Positions 1 to 7,816 of a stretch of DNA of 64,000 nucleotides are shown one piece after another. The translations under genes and the position numbers were made by a program. Position 1 is the stretch's first letter. Every line of letters starts with the position of its first letter. The DNA is from a virus, in IMG/VR virus record IMGVR_UViG_3300049460_000312, positions 219,374-283,373 of that record; one strand, written 5' to 3'. Below the pieces are notes generated by a model. It searched no databases. It was not told the origin of the DNA and saw only the letters and a list, made by a program, of their open reading frames with translations.

Positions 1-216
1 CGTCATTTGTAATTTGTTGGTACGGATACTACACCAGAAGGAAATCATCTGGACCACACTTTTGTGCTCAGTGGTAAGCTTCACGCACTGCAGGTCTCGT
101 GTCTTCGCCGGTTCCAGGCGAACACTGTGACCACTGGCGCTGATAAAGCTCACCAAAGCGTGGCCTGCCAAGAACTTGGCGGTGTCACTTGAAAACAGGT
201 TGGACAAGAAACCCAT
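1..216 (-). CDS. hypothetical protein, 3' end outside window
   Basis: The ATG at 216 has a good GGAG Shine-Dalgarno 7-8 bases upstream, and 72 codons are open to the edge of the window. The visible N-terminus begins MGFLSNLFSSDTAKFLAG. I do not recognise it. A promoter-like motif (349-372) and a leader hairpin (251-285) lie upstream. The true length and C-terminus cannot be seen. Confidence 0.75.
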   Translation of the reverse strand, partial: MGFLSNLFSSDTAKFLAGHALVSFISASGHSVRLEPAKTRDLQCVKLTTEHKSVVQMISFWCSIRTNKLQMT

Positions 217-250
217 GGTTGACTCCAAAAAGAAAAACCGGTGAAAAGAA

Positions 251-285
251 CGGGGAAGAGCTTGCGCCCTTCCCCGTATAAAGGC
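251..285 (-). other. leader hairpin upstream of the first gene
   Basis: Eight-base-pair inverted repeat (CGGGGAAG / CTTCCCCG) followed on the minus strand by a T-rich run (TTCTTTT). It lies between the promoter-like motif at 349-372 and the gene starting at 216, so it could be an attenuator. It could instead simply be a second terminator. Confidence 0.5.
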
Positions 286-348
286 GTAACCCAGAAGGGA
301 AACGCAATCGAGAAAGAACCAGAAGCAGCCACATGGATGCTTATGTTC

Positions 349-372
349 AGGTTTGTTATATGTGGTTGAAAA
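349..372 (-). promoter_or_regulatory. promoter-like CATATNAC motif
   Basis: Minus-strand reading CACATATAACAAAC, a member of the motif repeated upstream of genes through this window. It follows the terminator at 402-429 and precedes the gene starting at 216. The assignment is by recurrence and by likeness to the phiKZ early-promoter core TATATTAC; no start site is known. Confidence 0.5.
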
Positions 373-401
373 TTATTAGACTTTAATCCAGCGGCATAAC
401 A

Positions 402-429
402 GCCAGAGCAGGCGTATGCCCGCTCTGGC
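402..429 (-). terminator. intrinsic terminator, GGCATAA type
   Basis: Arms GCCAGAGC / GCTCTGGC, followed on the minus strand by TGTTATGCCGC. It lies directly after the stop of the gene at 438-1220. Confidence 0.75.
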
Positions 430-437
430 GAAAGCCT

Positions 438-1220
438 TTACTGAACGTGCGCCTGGGCGACCTGCCGGGCGAAATAGACCGTGTGGGTCGACTCCGTCGG
501 ATTGCGATCCTTGATACTCGCGATCACGCGTACCAGAACCTGTGGTGCTACCGCCATATTCTTGCCTGCGTCCGGAGTGGCATCCATCACAAACGACAGC
601 GACACGCGAATCGACCCGCTGGTCTGGTTCTGCGCGCAATGCTCGGTGATATACTTCTCATTGTTTTTCAGGCAATGGTAGAGGTAGACACCCAGTTGCT
701 CGACGCTATCGTTCATGCACATCCAGCCGTCCTGCGCCATGGCCGCAACCATCTCTTCTGTCAACACGGTCATAACAGAATAGTCCATCTCCAGTTGCTT
801 AAGCTCATGCCAGCGGTTCTTCTCGTAGCCCGCCACATTGCTGTAGTTGGTCACGCGCTGTTCACCCTCCGCTGTGTAATGGGTGGTGGTCACCAGGTTC
901 AGGCGCACCGGCCCCTTGCGGACGCCGGAGAGTTTGCGGATATGGCTCAGAATCGAAATGCAGGCACTACGCGGATCTTGCGGTTCGCTGATCGCCTGGA
1001 CATACGAGGACAGATCGATGAAGGGAATCGCTCGTGCGCTCGTCTGCTGCATCTCCTCAAGACTGTCAACCACTGATTCCTTGCGATCTTCCGGTACGGT
1101 TTCCTTCTTAGTGGCAGGCACTTCACGAGCACGATCGGGCAAGACATAGCCCGCGATAAACAGCAGCAGGTAGCCGAAGAACAGCCGGATACCGCGCACA
1201 CACCTGGCGATGGTTTTCAT
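438..1220 (-). CDS. membrane-anchored hypothetical protein
   Basis: 260 aa. A basic N-terminus is followed by one hydrophobic segment at about residues 12-27 (FFGYLLLFIAGYVL), which suggests a signal anchor with the rest in the periplasm or exposed. The remainder is mixed, with no recognisable motif. The start ATG overlaps the stop of the upstream nucleotidyltransferase gene (ATGA), so the two are probably translationally coupled. The function is unknown. Confidence 0.85.
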   Translation of the reverse strand: MKTIARCVRGIRLFFGYLLLFIAGYVLPDRAREVPATKKETVPEDRKESVVDSLEEMQQTSARAIPFIDLSSYVQAISEPQDPRSACISILSHIRKLSGVRKGPVRLNLVTTTHYTAEGEQRVTNYSNVAGYEKNRWHELKQLEMDYSVMTVLTEEMVAAMAQDGWMCMNDSVEQLGVYLYHCLKNNEKYITEHCAQNQTSGSIRVSLSFVMDATPDAGKNMAVAPQVLVRVIASIKDRNPTESTHTVYFARQVAQAHVQ

Positions 1221-2164
1221 TTGCCTCCTTCGAGCAACATTTCAGCAAAGCGAGTGTTCAGCCTGTTGATCTGCTTGAGATAGTTTTCCATACTCCGGTC
1301 CGCCAGATGCGGCGGGACGATGATCACCGGACGGCTCAGGACCAACGGGTGCAGCTTATCGATCACCCGAATACAGGTCGGGTGCCAATAGCTGTGACCG
1401 TTCTTGAACAAGCCATCGCGCAGATGCGGCAACATATTGCGTTGCAGGAACGAGACGTTGACATCCTGACCCACGTCCTGCAGATAGCCGTCGATGAGTT
1501 CGGCTAGGGTGAGGGTTTTGTTCAGCACCAGCTCGCTCACAAAGCGCTGGCTCGTCACTGCCCAGCCAAGGAACAACCGGTAGATCGCATCCGAGATTTC
1601 CGAATGCTTGATCTCACCGCCTGACTTCATCAAGCCCCGGGCTTTGCTGGCGCGCCCGGCACAGGAATGCCGATAGCGCTCTGCGTCGAACGTAGAGGCT
1701 GCGAACGTATCGATCTGCTTGGTAAGGACGTCATTGCCCATGAAGTCGATCACGAGGTTGTCGTGCCCGATGCGGAAGTCCAGATTACCCTTGCCGATTT
1801 CCCGCACAAAGAAGTCCAGGCTGACGAAGTTCAACTGCACCTCTTTTTCATCCACGGTGAAGTCTGCGTGCGTGCGTTGAAGCACTGACAGCGTGACTTG
1901 GGGCGGCACCGATTCTTCTTCAGCTACCTGACGCGTATCGGCGGGGATCATCCGGGCATACTGGGAGATACCGCCCAGATACACCACGTACAGATCGATG
2001 TCCGATTCCGGACCCGCATAGCCTTTGGCCTGTGAGCCGAAAACTCCGGCATAAACCGGACGGATGTGAAAACGATCGCACTGCGCCTGGATCTCACGCA
2101 TCAACATCCCGTAAAACGCTTCGCCGAACTGACGTTCGAACGTCTTGTTATCGAAAAGCCCCAT
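1217..2164 (-). CDS. COG3541/RlaP-like nucleotidyltransferase, copy 1
   Basis: 315 aa from the ATG at 2164, which has GAGGGTGG just upstream; a longer reading frame would run back through the preceding terminator, so I reject it. Residues 43-57 carry the pol-beta nucleotidyltransferase signature, G-S at 43-44 then S54-D55-I-D57 after a GYAGP-type spacer. This fits the COG3541 (RlaP, RNA-repair-associated) type, known for a GSRxxG...SDxD pattern. A helical C-terminal half follows. It is adjacent to a second family member (2218-3156). The substrate is unknown; tRNA or RNA end modification is only a family-based guess. Confidence 0.7.
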   Translation of the reverse strand: MGLFDNKTFERQFGEAFYGMLMREIQAQCDRFHIRPVYAGVFGSQAKGYAGPESDIDLYVVYLGGISQYARMIPADTRQVAEEESVPPQVTLSVLQRTHADFTVDEKEVQLNFVSLDFFVREIGKGNLDFRIGHDNLVIDFMGNDVLTKQIDTFAASTFDAERYRHSCAGRASKARGLMKSGGEIKHSEISDAIYRLFLGWAVTSQRFVSELVLNKTLTLAELIDGYLQDVGQDVNVSFLQRNMLPHLRDGLFKNGHSYWHPTCIRVIDKLHPLVLSRPVIIVPPHLADRSMENYLKQINRLNTRFAEMLLEGGK

Positions 2165-2193
2165 ACCACCCTCAATGTGTTCAGATGTTAAAC

Positions 2194-2212
2194 GGGCCGC
2201 GCGAGGCGGCCC
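2194..2212 (-). terminator. intrinsic terminator between the two nucleotidyltransferase genes
   Basis: Arms GGGCCGC / GCGGCCC, followed on the minus strand by GTTTAAC. It is just downstream of the stop at 2218. Confidence 0.65.
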
Positions 2213-2217
2213 GGGTC

Positions 2218-3156
2218 TCATGCAGCCAACAACTCCGTCGGCGGCGTTTCGGCTTTGCTCTTGCCGTTACGCTCGTCTTCGTGATCGAGCAACTCCTGGT
2301 AGAGGTCGATCATTTCGCGAGTTTCTTCGGGCAGGTTCGGATACTGCTTCGGATGCTCGCGCAGGTAGTCCGTCGCCAGACGCAGTACGCGGCCGGTGAA
2401 CTGCCTGAGCAGGCTGACGGCGTTCTCGTTGATGCCCTGCGGCATGTCGAACGGGCTACGTTCGGTACGCGCACGAATCACGCCCGTGACTTCCCGAAGA
2501 AAGCCTTCGGACATCGAGGTGGCCCAATTGGCACGATTCATTTCGATCAGTTCCTGAATCGTACGGCAATGCTGCTTGTCGCCATCCAGGTAGGCGAGCA
2601 TGCGGTGCGCCGACCAGAGCGTACCGAGGTAAGTGCGTTCCTGCTTGTACTCACGGCCATGATCGTCAATGGCTTGTAGCGTGCGCATACCGTTGGTGAT
2701 ATGTTCACCGCAGCGATGCACCAGGTTCGGCAACAGGAAATAATCCTGCGCGATGTCCTCGAACAGGAACCGTACCTGAGCGTTGTCCGCGGCGAAGCGT
2801 TCGTACGCCATCAGCGAGAAGGTGCTCGCATTCATGATGCCGCGCAAGAGACTACGCATATCCAGCAGCGATACCATGATCTGCCAGCCGAGCTCCCGCG
2901 ACATCTGCGTGGAGAGCTTGGCGAGCTTGTCGCGCCGGTCATCCAGCGTGCCTTCGAAAATCGGCGCGTTGGACATGTTCAGGTAGTCCGAGACGGGTCG
3001 GTTCAGCAGGAAGCAGATGTCCGTGTCGGAGTTCGGGTCATTGAAGCCGCGCAGGATCGATCCGTGGATCGTCGCTGCCGTTACTTCCAGTCCCAGGTGA
3101 CGAGAGACTAGGGCGGTGGCTTCAGCAAGTCGTTGCTTTTTGAGTTGTTCGTTCAT
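2218..3156 (-). CDS. COG3541/RlaP-like nucleotidyltransferase, copy 2
   Basis: 312 aa. Residues 31-46 carry the nucleotidyltransferase signature H-G-S...SDTD (G32-S33, D44, D46), the metal-binding pattern of the pol-beta superfamily. Overall layout and length match the downstream gene at 1217-2164, so the two are probably ancient duplicates with low identity. A promoter-like motif lies about 50 bases upstream (3204-3227). The family is known from phage RNA-repair clusters, but no RNA ligase is visible nearby. Catalytic residues look intact; the substrate is unknown. Confidence 0.7.
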   Translation of the reverse strand: MNEQLKKQRLAEATALVSRHLGLEVTAATIHGSILRGFNDPNSDTDICFLLNRPVSDYLNMSNAPIFEGTLDDRRDKLAKLSTQMSRELGWQIMVSLLDMRSLLRGIMNASTFSLMAYERFAADNAQVRFLFEDIAQDYFLLPNLVHRCGEHITNGMRTLQAIDDHGREYKQERTYLGTLWSAHRMLAYLDGDKQHCRTIQELIEMNRANWATSMSEGFLREVTGVIRARTERSPFDMPQGINENAVSLLRQFTGRVLRLATDYLREHPKQYPNLPEETREMIDLYQELLDHEDERNGKSKAETPPTELLAA

Positions 3157-3203
3157 TTTGGTATCCTCGATGTGGTTTTTGGCAATAGACCTAGATCCAT
3201 TCT

Positions 3204-3227
3204 ACGTTTGTGATATGTGTCTGAAAC
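3204..3227 (-). promoter_or_regulatory. promoter-like CATATNAC motif
   Basis: Minus-strand reading GTTTCAGACACATATCACAA. It is about 50 bases before the start of the gene at 2218-3156. Confidence 0.55.
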
Positions 3228-3308
3228 TAAGTCCAGATCACCATCCAAGCCAGTTGCTCACAACAAGGACACCGTGCTGTATTTTCTAATTACTTACAAC
3301 TATCCTAC

Positions 3309-3716
3309 TCAGAAATATATCTGGATAGAATGACCGTCTGCTTCCCGGTGCAGTGTATCGGTATTATGCAACCGCATCGAGACCACGCCGTGACAGCCCT
3401 TGGCATTGTCCTTCGCCCATTGGCTTGTGACCTTCTCAAAGCCCGCGTACGTGCAGAACCACAGGCGTTCGTCACTGTTGTTGACGGTCTTGATCACGCC
3501 CTTCTCGTAAAAGGCTTCAGAAGTCACGACGTCGAAGATATCGCTGACTTCCGGACTCATCTCGGGATCGGTATCACCCCAGTAAGCGAGTAGGATAGCG
3601 ATGATCAAGCGAAAGTTATCGCGTAGCTCAGCCTGCGAGCGAGCGCGACCGACGCCGTAGAGCAAAGCCCGTGTGTAGATCTTGTTGTTCGGTGTGATAA
3701 GGTGAAGGAAAGCCAT
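3309..3716 (-). CDS. hypothetical protein
   Basis: 135 aa from the ATG at 3716; a TTG three codons earlier is possible. It begins MAFLHLITPNNKIYTRALL. The start follows the stop of the HTH gene (3733) by about 17 bases, so both probably share a transcript. No strong Shine-Dalgarno is visible. No recognised domain. Confidence 0.75.
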   Translation of the reverse strand: MAFLHLITPNNKIYTRALLYGVGRARSQAELRDNFRLIIAILLAYWGDTDPEMSPEVSDIFDVVTSEAFYEKGVIKTVNNSDERLWFCTYAGFEKVTSQWAKDNAKGCHGVVSMRLHNTDTLHREADGHSIQIYF

Positions 3717-3732
3717 AGTAAGCAATAAAAGG

Positions 3733-4140
3733 TTAAGTTTCCCAGGGACGAGGGCACGCTACCCCAAGCGCGCGTTTTCTTTGCAGTTCGTCCCGCCGTT
3801 TTGTTTCTTTGATACAAATCTGTCGCACCCGCTGATATGAGATATCCAACGCCTGCGCAATCCTGCGATACGTGTAGCCCCGGATGTTGTGCTGAATGAC
3901 GATGTGACCAAATAACTGCGCCACGCAATACACGCTGGTCTGTAAGCCGGTTTCCTTTCTCGCCACAAGCATGTTCTCCCGCGTACGGACTACCCACTCT
4001 TTCTGAGCGGACGTCAGTAATGGGGAAAGCTCTTGCTCCAGCTTATTCAGCTTGACCAGAATCTCGTCAAAACGCTGCAGATGAAAAGACTTACGCTCGT
4101 TGAGCTGCTCCATGGTTAGGGAATGGGGCTTAGCGATCAT
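3733..4140 (-). CDS. HTH protein, sigma-70 region-4-like
   Basis: 135 aa. The N-terminal half is helical and probably coiled coil (residues 20-60). At residues 88-113 a helix-turn-helix of the sigma region 4 type reads GYTYRRIAQALDISYQRVRQ, with a basic tail after it. This suggests a DNA-binding transcription regulator or a short sigma-like factor. No region 2 is present, so it is not a complete sigma factor. Its target is unknown. Confidence 0.7.
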   Translation of the reverse strand: MIAKPHSLTMEQLNERKSFHLQRFDEILVKLNKLEQELSPLLTSAQKEWVVRTRENMLVARKETGLQTSVYCVAQLFGHIVIQHNIRGYTYRRIAQALDISYQRVRQICIKETKRRDELQRKRALGVACPRPWET

Positions 4141-4312
4141 CGTTCTTCCTCATGTGGGTGCATGCGATAAAATAACCCTCCGAGTAAGAATTAGCAGCGC
4201 GCCCGCATTCTGTAGCCGCCACAACCCAATCCCGGTGGCTAGTTACATTCCATTTAACCTGGGTCGCTGTTCAGCTCGTTGGTTGAGGAAGTGCCGGTAA
4301 CGCCCGCAGTAC

Positions 4313-4383
4313 CTGCTCTGGTAGTAGATTGGAATAACGCCGGTTACGACCCGGAAAAGTGGGTTCGATTCCCATCCAGGCAG
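4313..4383 (+). tRNA. possible degenerate tRNA-Arg(ACG)-like element
   Basis: A convincing T-arm (GTGGG-TTCGATT-CCCAT) and an anticodon-like hairpin (CCGG-TTACGAC-CCGG, ACG in the anticodon position) are spaced as in a tRNA. The acceptor stem pairs only with one bulge, the D-arm is poor and CCA is not encoded. It is followed by a terminator on the plus strand. It may be a decayed or unusual tRNA, or coincidence. Confidence 0.3.
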
Positions 4384-4410
4384 TGTCACAGCAAAAAAAA
4401 AAATAAAGCA

Positions 4411-4428
4411 GGGAGGCCGAAGCCTCCC
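4411..4428. terminator. bidirectional terminator
   Basis: GGGAGGC-CGAA-GCCTCCC. On the plus strand it is followed by TTTATGCCG, on the minus strand by TGCTTTA and an uninterrupted T run. It ends the gene at 4442-4792 and would also end any plus transcript over the tRNA-like element. Confidence 0.8.
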
Positions 4429-4441
4429 TTTATGCCGCTGA

Positions 4442-4792
4442 TTACCAGTAACGGGCATCCCCGGGCTTCTCGTACACCTGCACCTCGTGGTCTGCGTTAC
4501 GCGTGTAGCGATGCAGTTCTTTCGAGACCTGTTGACGATAAGTCCGTTCTGCCGTATTGCGATAGCTCCAGGGCACACTCGCGTGAAGGTATTCCTTGGT
4601 CAGGCAATCGCCGCGCTTCTTGCGAAGTTTGGCGTACTCGACTTTGGACAGCATTTCCTGCGCCGCCTTCCATCCGCCCGATGCGACTGGAATCCAGTGC
4701 AGATCCCACAGATAACCGCCGTCCACCGGACGGGAGTTATCGATGCAGTATTCGAGTGTACGGCTGGCGTTGCTGCGATAGGTGCGAGACAT
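4442..4792 (-). CDS. hypothetical protein
   Basis: 116 aa from the ATG at 4792 (GGAG six to seven bases upstream), chosen over an ATG 13 codons earlier that has no ribosome site. Basic, rich in Tyr and Arg, begins MSRTYRSNASRTLEYCIDN. No recognised family. The gene ends just before a strong terminator. Confidence 0.8.
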   Translation of the reverse strand: MSRTYRSNASRTLEYCIDNSRPVDGGYLWDLHWIPVASGGWKAAQEMLSKVEYAKLRKKRGDCLTKEYLHASVPWSYRNTAERTYRQQVSKELHRYTRNADHEVQVYEKPGDARYW

Positions 4793-4883
4793 GGTTTTCT
4801 CCGAATGAAGGGCACATTCGGGTACTGGCATGCCAGCGTGTGGCGACGTGATACATGAGAGACTCCAAAGTTGGACTACAGTA

Positions 4884-5555
4884 TTACAGGTCGTGAAGCA
4901 TCGCGATCAGTTCCTGATACTGGGCACGCGTCCAGCTCGCCAGCATCTGGTGCTGGGTGTTGTCTGCCTGCAGCTCTTCACGGAATTCGATCGTGCTGGC
5001 GTCACCATTCAATAACTTGGCGACACCATTCGAAAACGGTGTGGTGGTGCAGCCGAGCCATTGGCTGAAGTGGAAGAGCCAGTAGCATTCGCCAATCGTC
5101 AGCGGCAGCGGTTCCTTGCTGTTAAAGCGCTGATGAAACAGCGCGGTGTGACGTGTGGTCGGCGCTGTCTGGTAGTTGGTGAACACGTTCTTGCGAGCGT
5201 ACTCGGCGAGCAGGAAGCGATCGAAGTCCGGATCGTTCGAAGCGATCAAACGCATGACTTCGTTGCTGCCCATATACAGATCGCGCGCCAGGTGACTCGG
5301 CACACAGACGAGGTAACGAGCGACTTTCACGTTGGCAGCGAGGGTATCGAACATCTCGTAGATACCGAGCTGCAGCGTGTGACGGGTCATCTCGACGTGT
5401 TCGAGATCGCGCTGTTCTTCAAGCGACAGGGTGTTCCAGTTCGCAGGACGCGGGCGCGTGACCAGCGCGCCACGACTGGCCGCGCTGCGCTGAATCGCTT
5501 GTTCGAACTTTTCAGCCAGCGCCTTGGTCTTTTCTTGGGTGGTGATGATGCTCAT
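4884..5555 (-). CDS. hypothetical protein
   Basis: 223 aa from the ATG at 5555, with AAAGGAG at ideal spacing. The open frame extends further upstream but through a terminator, so the longer form is rejected. Soluble, largely helical, no recognised motif. It is the first gene after the terminator at 5605-5626. Confidence 0.85.
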   Translation of the reverse strand: MSIITTQEKTKALAEKFEQAIQRSAASRGALVTRPRPANWNTLSLEEQRDLEHVEMTRHTLQLGIYEMFDTLAANVKVARYLVCVPSHLARDLYMGSNEVMRLIASNDPDFDRFLLAEYARKNVFTNYQTAPTTRHTALFHQRFNSKEPLPLTIGECYWLFHFSQWLGCTTTPFSNGVAKLLNGDASTIEFREELQADNTQHQMLASWTRAQYQELIAMLHDL

Positions 5556-5604
5556 GGTAAAACTCCTTTGTGGTGAGAGAACAGAGGGATTGAACGGCAT
5601 AAAG

Positions 5605-5626
5605 GCCCAGAGCCAAAGCCCTGGGC
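5605..5626 (-). terminator. intrinsic terminator, GGCATAAA type
   Basis: Arms GCCCAG / CTGGGC, followed on the minus strand by CTTTATGCCGT. It is downstream of the gene at 5635-5988. Confidence 0.8.
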
Positions 5627-5634
5627 AGACAGCA

Positions 5635-5988
5635 TTACAGGAACACCAGTAGCACGTGTGCCGTGGCCGGATTCTCCAGCACCGTGATGACGAGCTCATA
5701 CCCCGCTTCAGGATGCTGCGCCAGCGCCCACTTGCTGCTGGTGGCGCGCAAGCCCGTGCGACCGAAGGTGAGCGGCTTGAGGAGGTCGAACGGCAGCACG
5801 ACGTTACCCTGCTTCTCGGCCGCCTGCAGGTACGCCAGCGTATCGGTCACCAGCTCCTGGATGTTCAACGACGTGCCACGAAAATCGATGGTGGCGACGT
5901 CCAGCTGCAGCGCGTCGTGCTGATGGACCAGCTGGACGTCATGAGGGTCGGGGATGATCTGATGCAGATCGATAACAGCAATACTCAC
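5635..5988 (-). CDS. hypothetical protein (GTG start)
   Basis: 117 aa from a GTG at 5988 preceded by AGGAG about nine bases away. It begins MSIAVIDLHQIIPDPHD. No recognised domain. It lies in a short run with the gene at 6015-6344, about 26 bases apart. Confidence 0.8.
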   Translation of the reverse strand: MSIAVIDLHQIIPDPHDVQLVHQHDALQLDVATIDFRGTSLNIQELVTDTLAYLQAAEKQGNVVLPFDLLKPLTFGRTGLRATSSKWALAQHPEAGYELVITVLENPATAHVLLVFL

Positions 5989-6014
5989 GGGGAAGACTCC
6001 TGGAGGGGGGGGGG

Positions 6015-6344
6015 TTAGAGCAGACAGCGTTTGAGCGTGGGATTGGAAATCAGACGACCCTTCACCTTGCCTTGTTGTGCCAGTTCAGCCGCTGCCGTGT
6101 GTTCACCTAACAGCACGACGAACTTGCCTTCAAATTTGGCGAACACAGGTTCCCGATAGAAGAGCTTGGCGCGCACCCGGTCAGTCAGCTTGTCCCGAGG
6201 TTCCACATTGGCTTGGTGCGACAACGCAGCCTGCGGGACTTCCACCGCCGGTGCCATGGCCAGATGAGCCAGCACTGCCTCAGCATTGTACTGGTGACCC
6301 TTGAACGCGATAAATGGCTTGGCCTTCAGAGTGAGGGTAGTCAT
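6015..6344 (-). CDS. hypothetical protein with ParB/Srx-like C-terminal motif
   Basis: 109 aa, with AAGGA just upstream of the ATG. The C-terminal part (about residues 70-109) reads GKFVVLLGEHTAAAELAQQG and then a short basic stretch. This resembles the G-(H/E)-H-R-x-A-A motif of ParB/sulfiredoxin-type folds. The match is short, so the fold is a guess and no activity is assigned. Confidence 0.7.
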   Translation of the reverse strand: MTTLTLKAKPFIAFKGHQYNAEAVLAHLAMAPAVEVPQAALSHQANVEPRDKLTDRVRAKLFYREPVFAKFEGKFVVLLGEHTAAAELAQQGKVKGRLISNPTLKRCLL

Positions 6345-6373
6345 GATTTCCTTTGGAAGTTAAGGCGAATTAC

Positions 6374-7720
6374 TCAGACACTGAGCGTGTCTGCTTTGCT
6401 ACGAAACACTTCGTCAGCAGCAGGCGTCGATGACGTGACAGCCTGCACAAAACCTTCTGGGTCGTCCTCGTGCTCACTGAAGAAGGCGCTGATGTCGCAG
6501 GCCCGCAGCGAGCGCTCAATGGGCGTATACGCCGGCCAGGAGCGTCCGTAGGACTTCTCGTAATACTCCATGATCGAGCGGGGTTCCATCCGACCCACTT
6601 CAATCAGACACGTCACGCGACCCGGGCGATACAGAGCAGGATCAATCTGCTCCAGATGGTTGGTGGTGAAAATCACCACGCAATCCGTGACCTCTGTGGG
6701 TGACTGCAGACTCGCCAGCATGCGACCCAAAACCGGATCATCGTCCATGATGAATTCACCAGGCTTTGGTTCAGTTTTCTGACGCTTACGCAGCCCCTGC
6801 ATATAGGTGTCGAAATCATCCATCAAAAGGACAGGCACTTCCCCTTCAGTGATGTTCTCGCGCGCGGCGTAGACCATCTCGGAGAGCAGTACCGGATTGT
6901 GTCCGGAGCTGCTGATGGCGTTGACCACAAAAAGCGAAGTCCGTAAACGCCAGGCGATATACTCCGCCAGTGCGGACTTACCGGTGCCGGGCTCACCATA
7001 CAGCATGATCACGAGCTTGTGCGGGAAGTCCATCCTATTCTTCTTCTCGCGATGCCGAAGAAAAGTATCGATAGCTTCATCGATCTGCTGCTTGACCTTG
7101 TGGTCCAGTGCTAGAATGGGTAGCCCGGTAAAATTACGCTGACGCATGGCTTTAGGCTCAGCGCTCGACCACGGCGGCGTGATCAACTGATAGATACCAG
7201 GCACGGTATATTCACGCGCACTTTCACCCAGCACCTCCAGAATCCGCTTGCGATGCATGCGCAGCGAGGTCAATGACAGGGTGATGATGCGGCGTTGCTT
7301 CTCGCCCTTTTGCTGCTGTTCCTGCCGCCGCGACACCCAGATCCAGGCGCCAGCATAATAGAAGAAGAAACCGCCATCGGCCAGCGTCTCAGCGAGCCGT
7401 TTCTTACGGGTGGTGAGGCGCGCGGTCGAACGTTGTCCGGAGATCCGTTTCTGGAGCGCATGCTCAAACTTCTCTGCCACCATCTGGATCATGGTGCGAC
7501 CATCATCGTAGTCGTACTCGATGTAATACGTGAAGACCACGAAGCGACGGGCAGCGAACCAGAACTTCTTGGGTAAGCCCCGCGCGAAATACGCAATCGA
7601 TGCAAAGATGGACGCTGTCGCTGCCCCGGCGATAAGCGGATTACCATTCAGCGCACTGGAGACCCAGCCCGTGAACATACCTACTAACTGCTGGACCTGC
7701 ATAAGGGAGCTTGAAATCAT
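6374..7720 (-). CDS. BCS1-like membrane-anchored AAA ATPase
   Basis: 448 aa. A hydrophobic segment at residues 29-46 is followed by a BCS1-N-like region (about 55-200, including the YYIEYDYDD stretch). The AAA core has Walker A GEPGTGKS (242-249), Walker B VLLMDD (297-302), sensor-1 TTNH (352-355) and arginine fingers in YRPGR (364-368). In mitochondria BCS1 translocates a folded protein across the inner membrane; close relatives are known in some phages, where the role is unclear. All ATPase residues look intact. It probably acts at the host inner membrane. Confidence 0.85.
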   Translation of the reverse strand: MISSSLMQVQQLVGMFTGWVSSALNGNPLIAGAATASIFASIAYFARGLPKKFWFAARRFVVFTYYIEYDYDDGRTMIQMVAEKFEHALQKRISGQRSTARLTTRKKRLAETLADGGFFFYYAGAWIWVSRRQEQQQKGEKQRRIITLSLTSLRMHRKRILEVLGESAREYTVPGIYQLITPPWSSAEPKAMRQRNFTGLPILALDHKVKQQIDEAIDTFLRHREKKNRMDFPHKLVIMLYGEPGTGKSALAEYIAWRLRTSLFVVNAISSSGHNPVLLSEMVYAARENITEGEVPVLLMDDFDTYMQGLRKRQKTEPKPGEFIMDDDPVLGRMLASLQSPTEVTDCVVIFTTNHLEQIDPALYRPGRVTCLIEVGRMEPRSIMEYYEKSYGRSWPAYTPIERSLRACDISAFFSEHEDDPEGFVQAVTSSTPAADEVFRSKADTLSV

Positions 7721-7793
7721 GTTGTTCTCACAGGGGATATTAGGATTGGTCTACTAACAAATCCCCTTGGTCGGTAAAAAGACGGCATAAGAG

Positions 7794-7809
7794 GCGGGTT
7801 ACCCCGCCC
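7794..7809 (-). terminator. intrinsic terminator, GGCATAA type
   Basis: GGCGGG / CCCGCC hairpin with GAGGC flanks, followed on the minus strand by CTCTTATGCCG. It is after the stop of the gene at 7817-8416. Confidence 0.7.
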
Positions 7810-7816
7810 CTCATGT

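Noticed and set aside
150-332. 60-aa minus frame at the left edge
   Set aside because: It overlaps, in another frame, the gene starting at 216 that has a good ribosome site, and it crosses the leader hairpin.
4782-4856. Alternative-frame small ORF overlapping the start of 4442-4792, with a GGAG before an ATG at 4856
   Set aside because: The peptide is not protein-like and overlaps a better supported gene in another frame.
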